From Euryodendron excelsum (Eukaryota; Streptophyta; Magnoliopsida; Ericales; Pentaphylacaceae), in NCBI GenBank assembly GCA_033060915.1, contig CM065377.1, positions 51,026,683 to 51,090,682 on the forward strand: a DNA stretch of 64,000 nucleotides. The letters are read 5' to 3'. The translations under genes and the position numbers were made by a program. The notes under the pieces are model-generated. The model made no database searches, was not told where the DNA came from, and saw only the letters and a list, made by a program, of their open reading frames with translations. Positions 32,408 to 43,259 of this stretch are shown here, in pieces (within the stretch, counting starts at the first letter, position 1; the number at the start of each line of letters is the position of its first letter).

Positions 32408-32967
32408 TCAAGCAACTTCCAGTGTTGAGAAGGAACTACTAGATTTTGAGGGAAGTGGAGGCTTACATAATCTGTCAGGTATCATGATTCTAAGAATCTA
32501 ATTGAGTAGCTCAGTCAGTTCTTGATATTGGGAGTTGAGTGGGAAATTGGAACTACTCTACTATATTTCTTCAAGGGCATTAGAGATTGTTTATTTTTTG
32601 AGCCATTTCAACTGTAAGATCCATATTATACTTGAAGTTGTGACAGATGTTGGATCATAGTGTTTTTGGCCTCAGATATCTTCCTGTTCGTTGTGGAGGC
32701 CTTATTGTTCACTTAGATGTAAATGCTTTATTTTGGATAAGAGAAATTGTAGCTTAGATCAAAACTATGACTAGCAGACGCAAAACAATGCATCTATATG
32801 GATGCTTTTCGTGGGCAATGGTATGTCACCTGCGAGTTCAAATCGATTTCATGCGGTTAAGAAATCTCCCAATGCCAAGAAGACAAGAAGCTATTTGAGG
32901 TAGGTAGTTTGCAAAACTGATCTGATGCACATGTGGAACATCTAATGGACTAACGATTTGCTAATGA

Positions 32968-33087
32968 TGGAAAGATCATAATCACCCTCTTGGGGTAGAA
33001 CATTTGGCTTGGGACTCTCGCTTAGGTTCGAATCCTCACAAGTATGATTCCTCCCATGGCTGACCAGCCAGCCCATCGGATTTACCT
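32968..33087 (+). mobile_element. SINE fragment, family 1, orthologous to 21628-21735
   Basis: GGTTCGAATCC is present as a B-box-like motif. It sits at the same place in the unit as its counterpart behind WL1. Confidence 0.6.
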
Positions 33088-33758
33088 AAAAATGGTGATT
33101 GGTAAACACTTCCAAAAACTTGGTAGGTATCGAACTGCCAATTACAGAGATACTTTGAACACCGTGGTGTGAATGGAGTATCAAAACAAAGAAGCTTGAA
33201 ATGTCTTTATTTTAAAGTTCTTGGAAATGGGAATTTATTTGGGTTTAAAAAAACTGTGAAATAGCTGTCAAACAATAATAAAACTTTTTATATTTGAGTT
33301 GGGTGGCAGCACATGTTGTGAAATTTCCAATTGATATATAATAAAGTAGAAATGAGTATTTGCATCAATGTGACTTCGTTATTTTGTTTGGTCAAAGTCA
33401 ATAATAATAAGTAAATAAAGAAGCATAGAAATCAGAAGTCTGCAGGCTGTTAATAGTTTAAGTTGTCTATTTGCATATATCTAGGGCCATATGATATGCC
33501 TTTGGACTACCTCAGAATAATGAACGTAAGAAGACTTAAGTCTTTATTAACAGTACATGAATGTCACTGTTTGCAATTGTGTTAATGTGCATTGGAGATT
33601 GGGTAGATTGGGTTGGTTTTTTGACTCTGTGATGAGCTATGACCTTAGGTCCAGCTCTTAGTTTCCAACTTCTTTTACCTTTCTTTTCTTTTCACAATTA
33701 GAAGACATTTGATCCTGGAAACACAACATACATTTTTTTCTTATAGCTCTTTAATTAA

Positions 33759-33957
33759 CCCTGAGGGGTGATTCAGTGGCTCTTGGGCCTTACGCATTTG
33801 CCTGAGGTTCTGTGTTCCATTCCTCATACTTCTCAGGGCCAGCCATCACCACTACTTTGCAGTATGGATAACTGGTTTTAGTTAGCGGTGGCCTGCTTGA
33901 GCTCAAGTAGTAGTCGGTGCAAGCTTGGACACCCCGTGGCTAAAAAAAACAAAAAAT
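33759..33957 (+). mobile_element. AU-like SINE, family 2, orthologous to 22401-22572
   Basis: The head has GTGATTCAGTGGCTCTTGGG and the tail GTCGGTGCAAGCTTGGACAC before an A-rich end. It retains about 45 internal bases (around CATCACCACTACTTTGCAG) that the other copy lost. Confidence 0.75.
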
Positions 33958-34115
33958 GTTAGAAGAAGATGCCAGGATCCATTTCTGATCAAGCTTTCAT
34001 GGGATTGTCCCATAACATCACATGGCCCTAGACCAAGTCATGCACCTTGACTTTTACCCATATTACACAGCTAGAGAAGTTTCAAATATAATGATGATTA
34101 TAATTAACAAAAGCT

Positions 34116-34313
34116 TTAATCACTTAATGGAGTCTGGATTCTAGATATATTGACTGCTGGAAAAGTTATGGCCTCAACAGCAGTCTGGGAGGTTGCTTTA
34201 TCATCCAAGATGTATAGTAGTGTCAAGTTCTTGTACTGCTGGATCCAAATGGATAAGTATACTGCAGTAACTAATGATAGTACCACCCCAAAACCCATGT
34301 AATTGATCTTCAA
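34116..34313 (-). pseudogene. Recurring coding-like remnant in the non-coding unit (unrecognised)
   Basis: The minus frame reads a hydrophobic stretch GFGVVLSLVTAVYLSIWIQ, then TLLYILDDKATSQTAVEAI and a PAVNIS segment. The latter part is readable in copies at about 22745-22850 and 38640-38760, and with a frameshift at 36310-36430. A worn version is at 48300-48400. I do not recognise the family. It may be an exon of a dead gene carried in each unit, or chance. Confidence 0.3.
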
Positions 34314-37300
34314 GCAACTTGCTGTCTTGAGAAGGAAATACTGGTTTTTGAGGGAAGTAAAGGCTTACATGTTTACTGCATCTTTGAGGTATCGTGAAGT
34401 TAATAAGCTCCGCATGCATTAGTATTCGCTCAGTATCAAAGATTCAGGTCTTGGTATTGGGAGTTGAATGGGAAATTGGAGTCCTTAGAAACTGTTCACT
34501 TTTCGAGCCATTTAACTATAAGACCCATTCTCTACTTGTAGTTGTGAGAGAGATATCTTGCTGTGTGTTGTGGAAGGCTTCTGAGAAATTGTATCATTGT
34601 ATGGGTTTAAAACATAGAGACGTTGGAATTTTTTCAGAAAATTTAGTAGAAACCTTTTTACACCTCAGATATCTTGCTGTGTGTTGTGGAAGGCTTGTGA
34701 GAAATTGTATCATAGAGCTATGTATGGGTTTAAAACCATGACTAGCAGACTCAAAACAATGGCTCCGAATGGATGATTTTCGTGGACGATGGTATGTCAC
34801 ACGTGAGTTTGATGGACTTCACGTGGTTAAGAAATCTCCCATTTACAAGGGAATACAACGCGATTTGAGGTTGTTAGTTTGCAGAAGTTATATATGGTTC
34901 GGATCAGCTTATAAACTTACTATTTAAAGTAGTTTATGGCTTTTTTAACACACTGCTTTTTTTTTTTTTTTTGGTGTACTCAATAAGTCAATAGTATAAG
35001 CTAAAAATCAATAAAAAGCAAAAAATTAAATTTTGATTGATAAAAGTTAGTAAAAATGAAAAAAAAGAGAGCTAGTTAAATAAGTTGGTAAATAAGTAAA
35101 CATCTAGTAATGGTGATTGTCAAGTGCTTAAATTTTGATTGATAAAAGTTAGTAAAAATGGAAAAAAAAAAACTAGTTAAATAAGTTGGTAAATAAGTAA
35201 ACATTTAGTAATGGTGATTGTCAACCATGGTGTGAGTGGAGTATCCATACAAAGAAGCTTAGGCTGTTACAGTTTCGATTTTGTTTTCTGTTTTCGTTTT
35301 TGAAATTCGACGAACTGCGTTTAACAAATTGATTTCAAAAACTATTTCTACTGAAACCGCATTTAATAAGCCAATTCCGGAACTTGTATTCAAAATTTTT
35401 TTTTCAAAAAACGCTCCAATTTTGAGAACCATTAAAATTGTGTTTTTTGAGTTTCCAGAACCGTCCAATTTTTAGGTTTTCAAGAACAAAAAAAACGAGC
35501 AGTTTTCAGATTTTTTAATTCTGAGAGCATGAAAAATAGAACTGAAATTGGAACCAAGACCAATACAAACAGAGCTTAAAATGTCTTTGTTTTAGAGTAC
35601 TTCCAAATGGGTATTTATTATGGTTTGAATATCAGTAGAATAGCTGGCAAAAAATAAGAAAACCTTTTGTCTTTGGGTTATCTTTGAATATGGGTGGAAG
35701 CACATGTTGTGAAACTACCACTTGATATAAAGGATAAGTGGGTATCGTTACTTGCACCAATGTGAACTTGTTGTTTTAATTGGACAAATTCCACTATAAT
35801 AAGGAAATTAATTAACTACATAAAATAATGTCTGCAGGCTGTAATTACTAATTAGTTTAAGTTGTCTATTTGTACATCTCTGGGGCCATATGTCTATGAA
35901 CTATCTCAGAATAATGAACATGAGAAGACTCAAGTCTTTGTTAACTATACATTAATGTCACTATTTTCAATTGTTTTAATGTGCTTGGAGATTAGAGTTG
36001 GTTTTTTGACTGTGGGATGAGCTATGACCTTATGTCAAGCAGTTCCCATTTTATTTCACCTTTTCTTTCTTTTAATTAAAAGACGGCTAGAAGAAGATGC
36101 TAGGAACCATTTCTGGTGAAGCTTTCCTGGGATGGTTCCATAACATCACATGGTCTAAAACATAGCCCTATAGACAAGGTCAGGCACTAAACTTTATTTG
36201 TTTACCCATATCACACAGCTAAAAAAATGTCAGACGTGAGATTATGAATGGTTGTGATTAACAAAAGTTTTAATGCAGGACTCTTAGTACTTTTTACTGT
36301 AAAGTAATCATTCATTGGAGGCTGGAGCTCAGATATGTTGACCGCTCGAAAAGTTATGGCTCAACAACTATTTGGGAAGTTGCTTTACCGTTCAAGATGG
36401 ACAGCAGTGTCATGTTGCTGTACTGGGTAAGTTGTGTAATACTACTAGAAATCGTATGCATAATGAGGTAGTCGAATTTCGATAGATCATTTTTAACAGA
36501 CTTCACTCAAATGTTTTTTAATTATAAAATTATTGCTGTCATATTTTTTTTTTTTTGTAAATGATGTTGTATAAAGGAATAGGGCAAAATTGTGGGAGTT
36601 CAGTGAAAATATAATTTCTCACTAAAGAAAAAAATAAAAAAAAATAAGTGTATTATGGTGAGCAAAATTGTGCAGTAACTATAATTGGTCTTCAAGCAAC
36701 TTTCAGTCTTGAGAAAGAACTACTAGTTGTTTAGAGAAAGTAAAGGCTTACATCACTACATCTTTGAGAGTTTGAGGTATCATGAAGCAAGTAATCCCCT
36801 CATGCATAGTTATTGACTCAGTTTCAAAATTAAGCAGCCCATTCCGTGAAAACCTTCTTGTTCACTCGGCTACAATGATTTGATTTTGTAGGTTAGATCA
36901 ATGTATGGGATTAAAATCATGATCTGATGTACTTGTGGTTGTGGATCATCTAATTTAGAACTTCCTAATAATGGTGATTTGCATTTACTTCCAAGAACTT
37001 GGTAGGTATTGAACTGCCTATTACAGATTTATTTTGTGAACACCATGGTGTGAATGAAGTTTCAATACAAAGAAACTGGAAATGCCTTTATTTTATTTTA
37101 AAGGTCTTGAAAATGGGAATTTATTTGGGTTTTAAAAATCTATAAAATAACTGGCCGAAAACAATAGGACTTTTGTTTTTGGGTTACCATCTTTGATCTG
37201 GTGGCAGCACATGTTCTGAAACACCCACTTGATATACAATAAGGGACAAGTACGTAAAGAGTCATAATACTTGTCACTTGTATCAAGATGACTTTGTTTT

Positions 37301-37570
37301 TTATTGGAGAAATTGGACAGTAACAATTAAATAAATAAACAAGTGCATAAATAAATAAATAAATGTTTGCATGTTGTAATTACTTTTAAATAGTCTATTT
37401 GCATATATCTAGGGCCATAATACCTTTAAACTATCTTAGAATTATGATAATAAGAGAATTATGTTATATTGACTACAGGTCAATGTCAACCATTTTGCAA
37501 TTGTTTTAATGTGCAGTGGAGATGTGGAACATTTAATTGACTCTAGGGTGGCTAATGATGGAAAGATCTT

Positions 37571-37795
37571 AATAACCCTCCTGGGGTAGAATAGTCGGCC
37601 TGGGACTGTGGCTTAGGTGTGAATCGTCATAAGTTTGATTCCTCCAATGGGTGACCCTCTCATCGGATTTATTTCTGGATTACTTGGCGATTGAATTTGG
37701 TGGGTGTGCTCAGTGTCCCAGGGGACTAGTTTTTCACCGAAGGTTGGAATACCCTAGTCGTACCTGAAAAAGCCAAACAAAAAAAAAAAAAAAAA
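37571..37795 (+). mobile_element. Longest family-1 SINE with poly-A tail
   Basis: Head CTGGGGTAGAATAGTCGGCC, a mutated B-box-like GGTGTGAATCG, a 3' part with GGTGTGCTCAGTGTCCCAGG, and a run of about 18 A at the end. It gives the 3' end missing from the two truncated copies. Confidence 0.65.
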
Positions 37796-39163
37796 TTGAG
37801 GGGAAGACCATAATATACGACTACCTAATAATGGTGATTGGCAAATACTTCCAAAAACTTGGTAGGTATTGAACTGCCAACTACAGAGATTCTTTTGAAC
37901 ACCAGTGGCTGAATGGCGTATCAATACAAAGAAGCTTGAAATGTCTTTGTTTTAAAGTTCTTGCAAATGGGAATTTATTTGGGTCTAAAAAATCTATGAA
38001 ACAGCTGTCAAACAACAATATAAACTTTTATATTTTGATTGGGTGGCAGCACAGGTTGTGAAACTTCCACTTGATATATAATAACGGAGAAATGTGTCAG
38101 TGTGACTGTTATTTTAATTGGAGAAATTCCACAATAATAAGAAAATAAAGCAGTATATATATAAATCAAAAGTCTGCAAGCTGTAATTAGTTTAAGTTGT
38201 CTATTTGCATGTATCTAGGGCCATATGATATGCGTTTGAACTACCTTAGAATAATGAACATAAGAAGACTTAAAGTCTTTATTAACTATACATGAATGTC
38301 ACTATTTGCAATTGTGTCGATGTGCATAGGAGATTAGGGTTGGTTTTTTGACTATGGGATGAGCTATGACCTTAGGTCAAGCACTTTGTTGCCATTTTCT
38401 TTTACCTTTCTTTCTTTTCACAATTAGAAGACAGCTAGAAGATGATGCCAGGATCCATCTCTGATGAAACTTTCATGGGATGGTCCCATAACATCGCATG
38501 ACCCTAGACCAGGTCATGCACCTTGACTTTTACACATTGCACAGCTACAAATGTTTCAAATATAATGATGATTGTAATTAACAAAAGTTTTAATGCAGGA
38601 CTCTTAATATGTGAATACTTTTTACTGTAAAGCAATCACTGAATGGAGTCTGGATTCCCGATATGTTGACTGCTGGAAAAGTTATGGCCTCAACAATAGT
38701 CTGGGAGGTTGCTTTATTATCCAAGATGTATAGTAGTGTCAAGTTTCTGTACTGCTGGACTGTTATTCAAATAGAAAAACTATGTTGAAATTGAATGATG
38801 TAGCTGAATTTCGATATATTATTTTATAACAAACTAAGATGACTTTCAATTACATAACTGTTACCGTCACATCTTTCTTGTTGAAGATTCTATATAAAAA
38901 TTCTGTAAAAATATAATTTGTTAGAGCAAAATGGTGCAGTAACTATGAATGATAGTACCACCCCAAAACCCATATAATTGATCTTCAAGCAACTTGCTGT
39001 GTTGAGAAGGAAATACTGGTTTTTGAAGTAAAGGCTCTGCATCTTTGAGGTATCATGAAGTTAATAATCTCCCCATGCATTAGTATTGGCTCAGTATCAA
39101 AATTGGCAGCTCATTCGGTCATGGTACTGGAAGTTGATTGGGAAATTGGAGGCATTAGAAACT

Positions 39164-39510
39164 ATAGGGGTGTTCACGGGTCGGATTAGGTAGTGACCTA
39201 CCACCCGAATGGAAAAGATCGGGTTGAAAATTTTTGAAATTGCTTTCAACCCAATGGGTGATCCGGTTGGTCGGTTTGGGTTGGGTTCAGATCGGGTTGG
39301 ATTCGGATTGGGTGAAAAAACTAATTTTTAGTGTAGAAATATCGGGTTGGGTCGGGTTGAATTAGAGAAATAAAAGGCTCGGCACCCGAACCGAATGTAG
39401 TCGATCGGATTGGGTGAAATCCATCTGTTATCCACCCATCAAGTGATCGGTTTGGGTCAGTTTGGCGTCGGGTCGGGTTGGCCGGGCGGACGGTTTTTGA
39501 ACAGCCCTAT
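39164..39510. mobile_element. hAT-like MITE with an 8-bp TSD
   Basis: The ends are ATAGGGGTGTTC and, as reverse complement of the right side, ATAGGGCTGTTC. The flanking direct repeat TAGAAACT is perfect (39156-39163 and 39511-39518). Other copies of the non-coding unit show the uninterrupted site (GCATTAGAAACT-type). The interior has many CGGGTTGGGT-like motifs. 347 bases, no coding capacity. Confidence 0.92.
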
Positions 39511-41740
39511 TAGAAACTGTTAATTTTTCCGAGCCTTTCAGCTATAAGAGCCATTCTCTACTTGTAGTTGTTGGAGATACGGAATTATGGTAGAGTTTTT
39601 CAGCCTCCGATATCTTCCCGTGTGTTGTGAAACGCTTATTGTTCACTCACAGATACAGTGATTCGATTTTGGATTAGAGAAATTTTATCTCAGATCTATG
39701 TATGGGTTTAAAACCATGACCAGCATATACAAAACAATGCCTCTATAAGAATGATTTTTGTGAGCAATCATGCGATTGAATTGAGGTTCTTAGTATGCAG
39801 AAGTTATATTTGATGTGGATTAGCTTATAAGGTGACTTGTTAAAGTAGGTTATGCTTTCTTTACTTCTTTTTTTTTTTTTTTTGGTATTCAGTGAGTCAA
39901 CAGTATAAGCTTAAAGCCTAGAAATTAAATTTCGATTAGAAAAAGCTACTAAAAAGGGCAAAAAACTAGTTAATAAGTTGATGTAAACGAGTAAGGATCT
40001 AATAATGGTGATTGTCAAATACTTACCAACAACTTGGTTGGTCAACCGTGGCGTGAATGGGGTATCCATACAAAAAAAACCTTAAAGAGTCTTTATTTTT
40101 GAGTACTTCCAAATGGGAATTTATTGGGGTTTGAATATCAATAAAATAGCTGGCAAAAAATAATATAACTTTTATCTTTGGGTTTACCATCTTTGAGTTG
40201 GGTGGTAGCACATGTTGTGAAACCACCACTTGATATATAATAATGGACAAGTGGGTATCGCCACTTGTATCAACGTGACTTCGTTGTTTTTGTTGGACGA
40301 ATTCCGTAATAATAAGCAAATAAAATATAAGTCTGCAAGCTGTAATTAGTTTTAAGTTGTCTATTTGTATATGTCTGGGGCCATATACTTTTGAACTATC
40401 TCAGAATAATGATCATAAATAAGAAGACTCAAGTCTTTGTTAACTATACATTGATGTTCCTATTTGCAATTGTTTTAATGTATGGAGATTAGGGTTGGCT
40501 TTTTGACTGTGGGATGAGCTATGACGTTAGGTCAAGCATTTAGTTCCCATTTTCTTTTACATTTTTCTTTCTTTTCATTAGAAGGCAGCTAAAAGAAGAT
40601 GCCAGTAACCATTTCTGGTGAAGCACTTCAAAATAATGTTGATTGGCAAGCACTTCCAAGAACTTGGTAGGTATTGAACTGCCGACTACTGAGATATTAT
40701 TGAACACCATGGTGTGAATGAAGTATCCATACAAAGAAACTTGAAATGCCTTTATTTTAAATGTCTTGAAAATGGGAAGTTATTTGGGTTTAAAAATCTA
40801 CAAAATAGTTGGCAATAAATAATAGAACTTTTGGGATTACCATGTTTGAGCTGGGTGGCAGCACATGTTGTGAAACACCCACTTGATATACAACAAGGGG
40901 CAACTAGGTAAAGAGTTATAATACTTGTCACTTGTATCTATGTGACTTTGTTTTTCCATTGGACAAATTGCACAGTAAACAATTAAATAAATAAAAAGTG
41001 GATAAATAAAGGTCTGCAAGTTGTAATTACTTTCTAAATAGTCTATTTTCATATATCTAGGGCCATAATAACTTTTAAACTATCTTAGAATAATGATAAT
41101 AAGAGAATTATTTTATATTGACAACACGTCAATGTCAACCATTTTGCAATTGTTTTAATGTGCAGTGGAGATGAGGGGGGCATCTTAGCATTAGGCTCCT
41201 CTTTCTTTAGATTCGGTGGGTCAATAGATGTAAAAGAGTTACTTCACTAAATTTTTTAAATTAAACTCAATATAGATTAAGATATATTTTGGTGTAGTAT
41301 TTTTTTTTGTTTGTGTAGATTATTAGTTTTGATGAATGGTGCATTTCAACCTCATGCATCGCACTGGAGATCTTCAAATCCCGTCAAAACTAGAAAGGAA
41401 CTCGATCCACTGAGTGAGCGTATTACCTTAGCATTTAGTGTTTTTTTTCCCTCTCACCTTCCCCATCTTTTTAATGAAAACAGCTACAATAAGATGTCAG
41501 GGCCCTAGGCCAGACTTTATTTGTTTGCCCATACTACAATGCTAAAAAAATGCCAAATATAAAAAATGATGTTTATAATTAACAAAAGCTTAATGCTGGA
41601 TTCCTAGTTTATGAATACTCTTTCCTGTAATCAATGGAGGCTGGGGCCCAGTGATATTGACTGCTCTTGAGAGGTAGCTTTAGCTTATCGTCCAAGATGG
41701 ACACTAGTGTCAACTTGCTGTGCTCTTGTCATTCAAGACT

Positions 41741-41956
41741 GGAATTTACATGGAATTAGCTAGAGGTTTCCGTAGTCTTACCTATTTTCATCTTGATTGG
41801 TAACAACAATCATCAAACTGTTGAATTTAAAGAGGTTTAATAACTACAGAAAACTACGAACAAGAAAGAAAGGAAAAATGGCAAACGAAGGAATCAGTCA
41901 AAAACACTTGATGACAGACAAGAAAAATAGGGGCTTCTTCAGTTTGTTTGCTGCTC
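41741..41956 (-). other. 3' flank of the NB-ARC-only gene
   Basis: Non-coding; the unit remnant at 41633-41740 abuts it. No feature is seen beyond possible 3' UTR. Confidence 0.4.
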
Positions 41957-43207
41957 TTATTGCTGACTCTCAGCTTGGCGGCTCGCCGGGGCTGCCGGTT
42001 TTTCTGCTTCACGAGCAATTTGCCCCATCATTTTTGCAGCCAAGGGAAGGCCAGCACACTTCTCTTTAATTTTAATTTCCAGATTTTTCAGAGCTTCAGG
42101 TAAGTTTTTGCCCTCTTCCTCATATGAGTCCTTGAATATCTTCCAGCAGCTCTCCTCCGGAAGGGGCGGAAGCCGATGCAAGTTATCCTCACCAACCATT
42201 GCCGCCGCTACTGCCTCAGTCCTGCTGGTGACGATGACTGCTCCTCCACACCCTTTCGGCAATCCGTAGGCGAGTTTTTCGCTGCATTTCTCTTCCTTAT
42301 CCAAAGAAGAACAGAATTCTTTATACTTCTCGGCCGTGCTCCAAACATCGTCGAGCACGATCAGGTACCTCTTGCCCACCAACTGCAGGCGAAGAGCGAA
42401 GAGCAGCCCTTTAAGTTGATGATCCTTGTCGGCAGCTTTGATGATCTCGGCTTCAACTCCAAGACATTCCAACATCCTTTTCACTATCTCCTTCCTGGGG
42501 TCCTCATTGTCGCCGGGCTGCTTCGACATACAAACCCAGATTCTGGGAAGGTAGTGCTTCCTCACTTCTTTCTTGTCGAAAATCACCTGGCAGAGAGCTG
42601 TTTTTCCGATTCCTCGCATCCCGACAATTCCAATCGTCTTGAACTCAGCATCATCGTCCTCCCGCGGGACGAGAAGTCTCTGCAGGGACTTGATTTTGTC
42701 TTCAAGCCCGTGAATCTTCTCTGGATCTACCAATCGAGTACTCCATCTGAAAGCTTCTTCTTCTCTTGCAGAGCTTGCTGGATCATGGCTGGATGGTTGA
42801 GGAGTTTGTCCATTTGGGGCCGTGCTGCTGCCTTCAGCACCTTGAGGTGGTGGCTGAGCCCCATGTGGAGCTGTGCCAGTGCCATTCTCTTTCTTTGGGG
42901 TTTCCTCCATGATCCTTTTGAAGTTGTTAGCAAAGTTGAAATCCAAAATTGGCGACCCAAAAGAGCGAAGAGAGAAAGAAGTCTGCTTCTTTGAATGCAT
43001 CTGCCACTCAGTCAACAGATTGTCGAGGCTGTAGAGCCTTGCCCTGGTTAGTTTCTGCAGATTTTGTTGTGCCTGGTCGGGGCTTGTTTGAAGTAATTTC
43101 TTCAGATTTTTTAACTTGGGTGGCTGATGGTATTCAGGTTGTTCTACTTCTTTAATAGCATGGTCTAGTTTGTCCCGCAGATACTTTTCAATGATCTCGT
43201 CAGCCAT
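41957..43207 (-). CDS. NB-ARC-only protein (CC-NB-ARC1, ends after GLPLA)
   Basis: 416 aa from the ATG at 43207; the frame is open further upstream only by reading a GAA repeat from a TTG. Residues 1-75 form an N-terminal helical, CC-like region (MADEIIEKYLRDKLDHAIKE), and 105-160 a Pro/Ser/Gly-rich linker. P-loop GMRGIGKT is at 196-203, RNBS-A-like IWVCMSKQ near 223, Walker B YLIVLDDVW at 281-289, RNBS-B-like GAVIVTSRTEAV near 322-333, and CAGLPLAAKMMG at 384-395. The protein then ends in a short polar tail. RNBS-D, winged helix, MHD and LRRs are absent. ATP-binding residues look intact, so nucleotide binding is likely. It resembles Arabidopsis At5g45490-type proteins (from memory). It supplies the part missing from WL1 and WL2, so it is a candidate partner in a split receptor (inference). 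Probably cytosolic. Confidence 0.9.
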   Translation of the reverse strand: MADEIIEKYLRDKLDHAIKEVEQPEYHQPPKLKNLKKLLQTSPDQAQQNLQKLTRARLYSLDNLLTEWQMHSKKQTSFSLRSFGSPILDFNFANNFKRIMEETPKKENGTGTAPHGAQPPPQGAEGSSTAPNGQTPQPSSHDPASSAREEEAFRWSTRLVDPEKIHGLEDKIKSLQRLLVPREDDDAEFKTIGIVGMRGIGKTALCQVIFDKKEVRKHYLPRIWVCMSKQPGDNEDPRKEIVKRMLECLGVEAEIIKAADKDHQLKGLLFALRLQLVGKRYLIVLDDVWSTAEKYKEFCSSLDKEEKCSEKLAYGLPKGCGGAVIVTSRTEAVAAAMVGEDNLHRLPPLPEESCWKIFKDSYEEEGKNLPEALKNLEIKIKEKCAGLPLAAKMMGQIAREAEKPAAPASRQAESQQ

Positions 43208-43228
43208 TTCAACACTCCCCTGAGATCC

Positions 43229-43254
43229 TTCTCTTCTTCTTCTTCTTCTTCTTC
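43229..43254 (-). repeat. GAA repeat in the 5' leader of the NB-ARC-only gene
   Basis: About eight AAG/GAA units on the coding strand, 22-47 bases before the ATG. It creates the artificial Arg-rich N-terminal extension. Confidence 0.8.
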
Positions 43255-43259
43255 TCAAG

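Larger units (their letters stand above)
32408..36690. repeat. Two copies of the long non-coding unit behind WL2
   Basis: Copy 3 is about 32408-34305 and copy 4 about 34306-36690, with the same landmark order as 21046-24835. Copy 4 keeps the part that the LTR removed from copy 2. At 34560-34735 a short segment with CTCAGATATCTTGCTGTGTG is locally duplicated. Confidence 0.75.
36691..41740. repeat. Four more degenerate copies of the non-coding unit
   Basis: The GGTGGCAGCACATGTTGTG landmark recurs near 37195, 38036, 40196 and 40848, and CTTGATATA follows each time. Copies are shorter and more diverged than those behind WL1 and WL2. Approximate borders are 36692-37555, 37571-38983, 38984-40625 and 40626-41740. 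No intact ORF was recognised. Confidence 0.65.

Noticed and set aside
36691..41740. Coding genes in the array units (for example 40023-40319, minus)
   Set aside because: Frames are not shared between copies and no family is recognised. The only reading conserved among copies is the short remnant reported near 34.1-34.3 kb.
42176..42994. Plus-strand ORF of 272 codons
   Set aside because: It is the shadow of the NB-ARC-only gene on the other strand, which has clear motifs.
43208..43258. N-terminal Arg-rich extension of the NB-ARC-only protein
   Set aside because: It depends on a TTG start and reads a GAA microsatellite. The ATG at 43207 begins the MADEIIEKY helix expected of a CC-like N-terminus.
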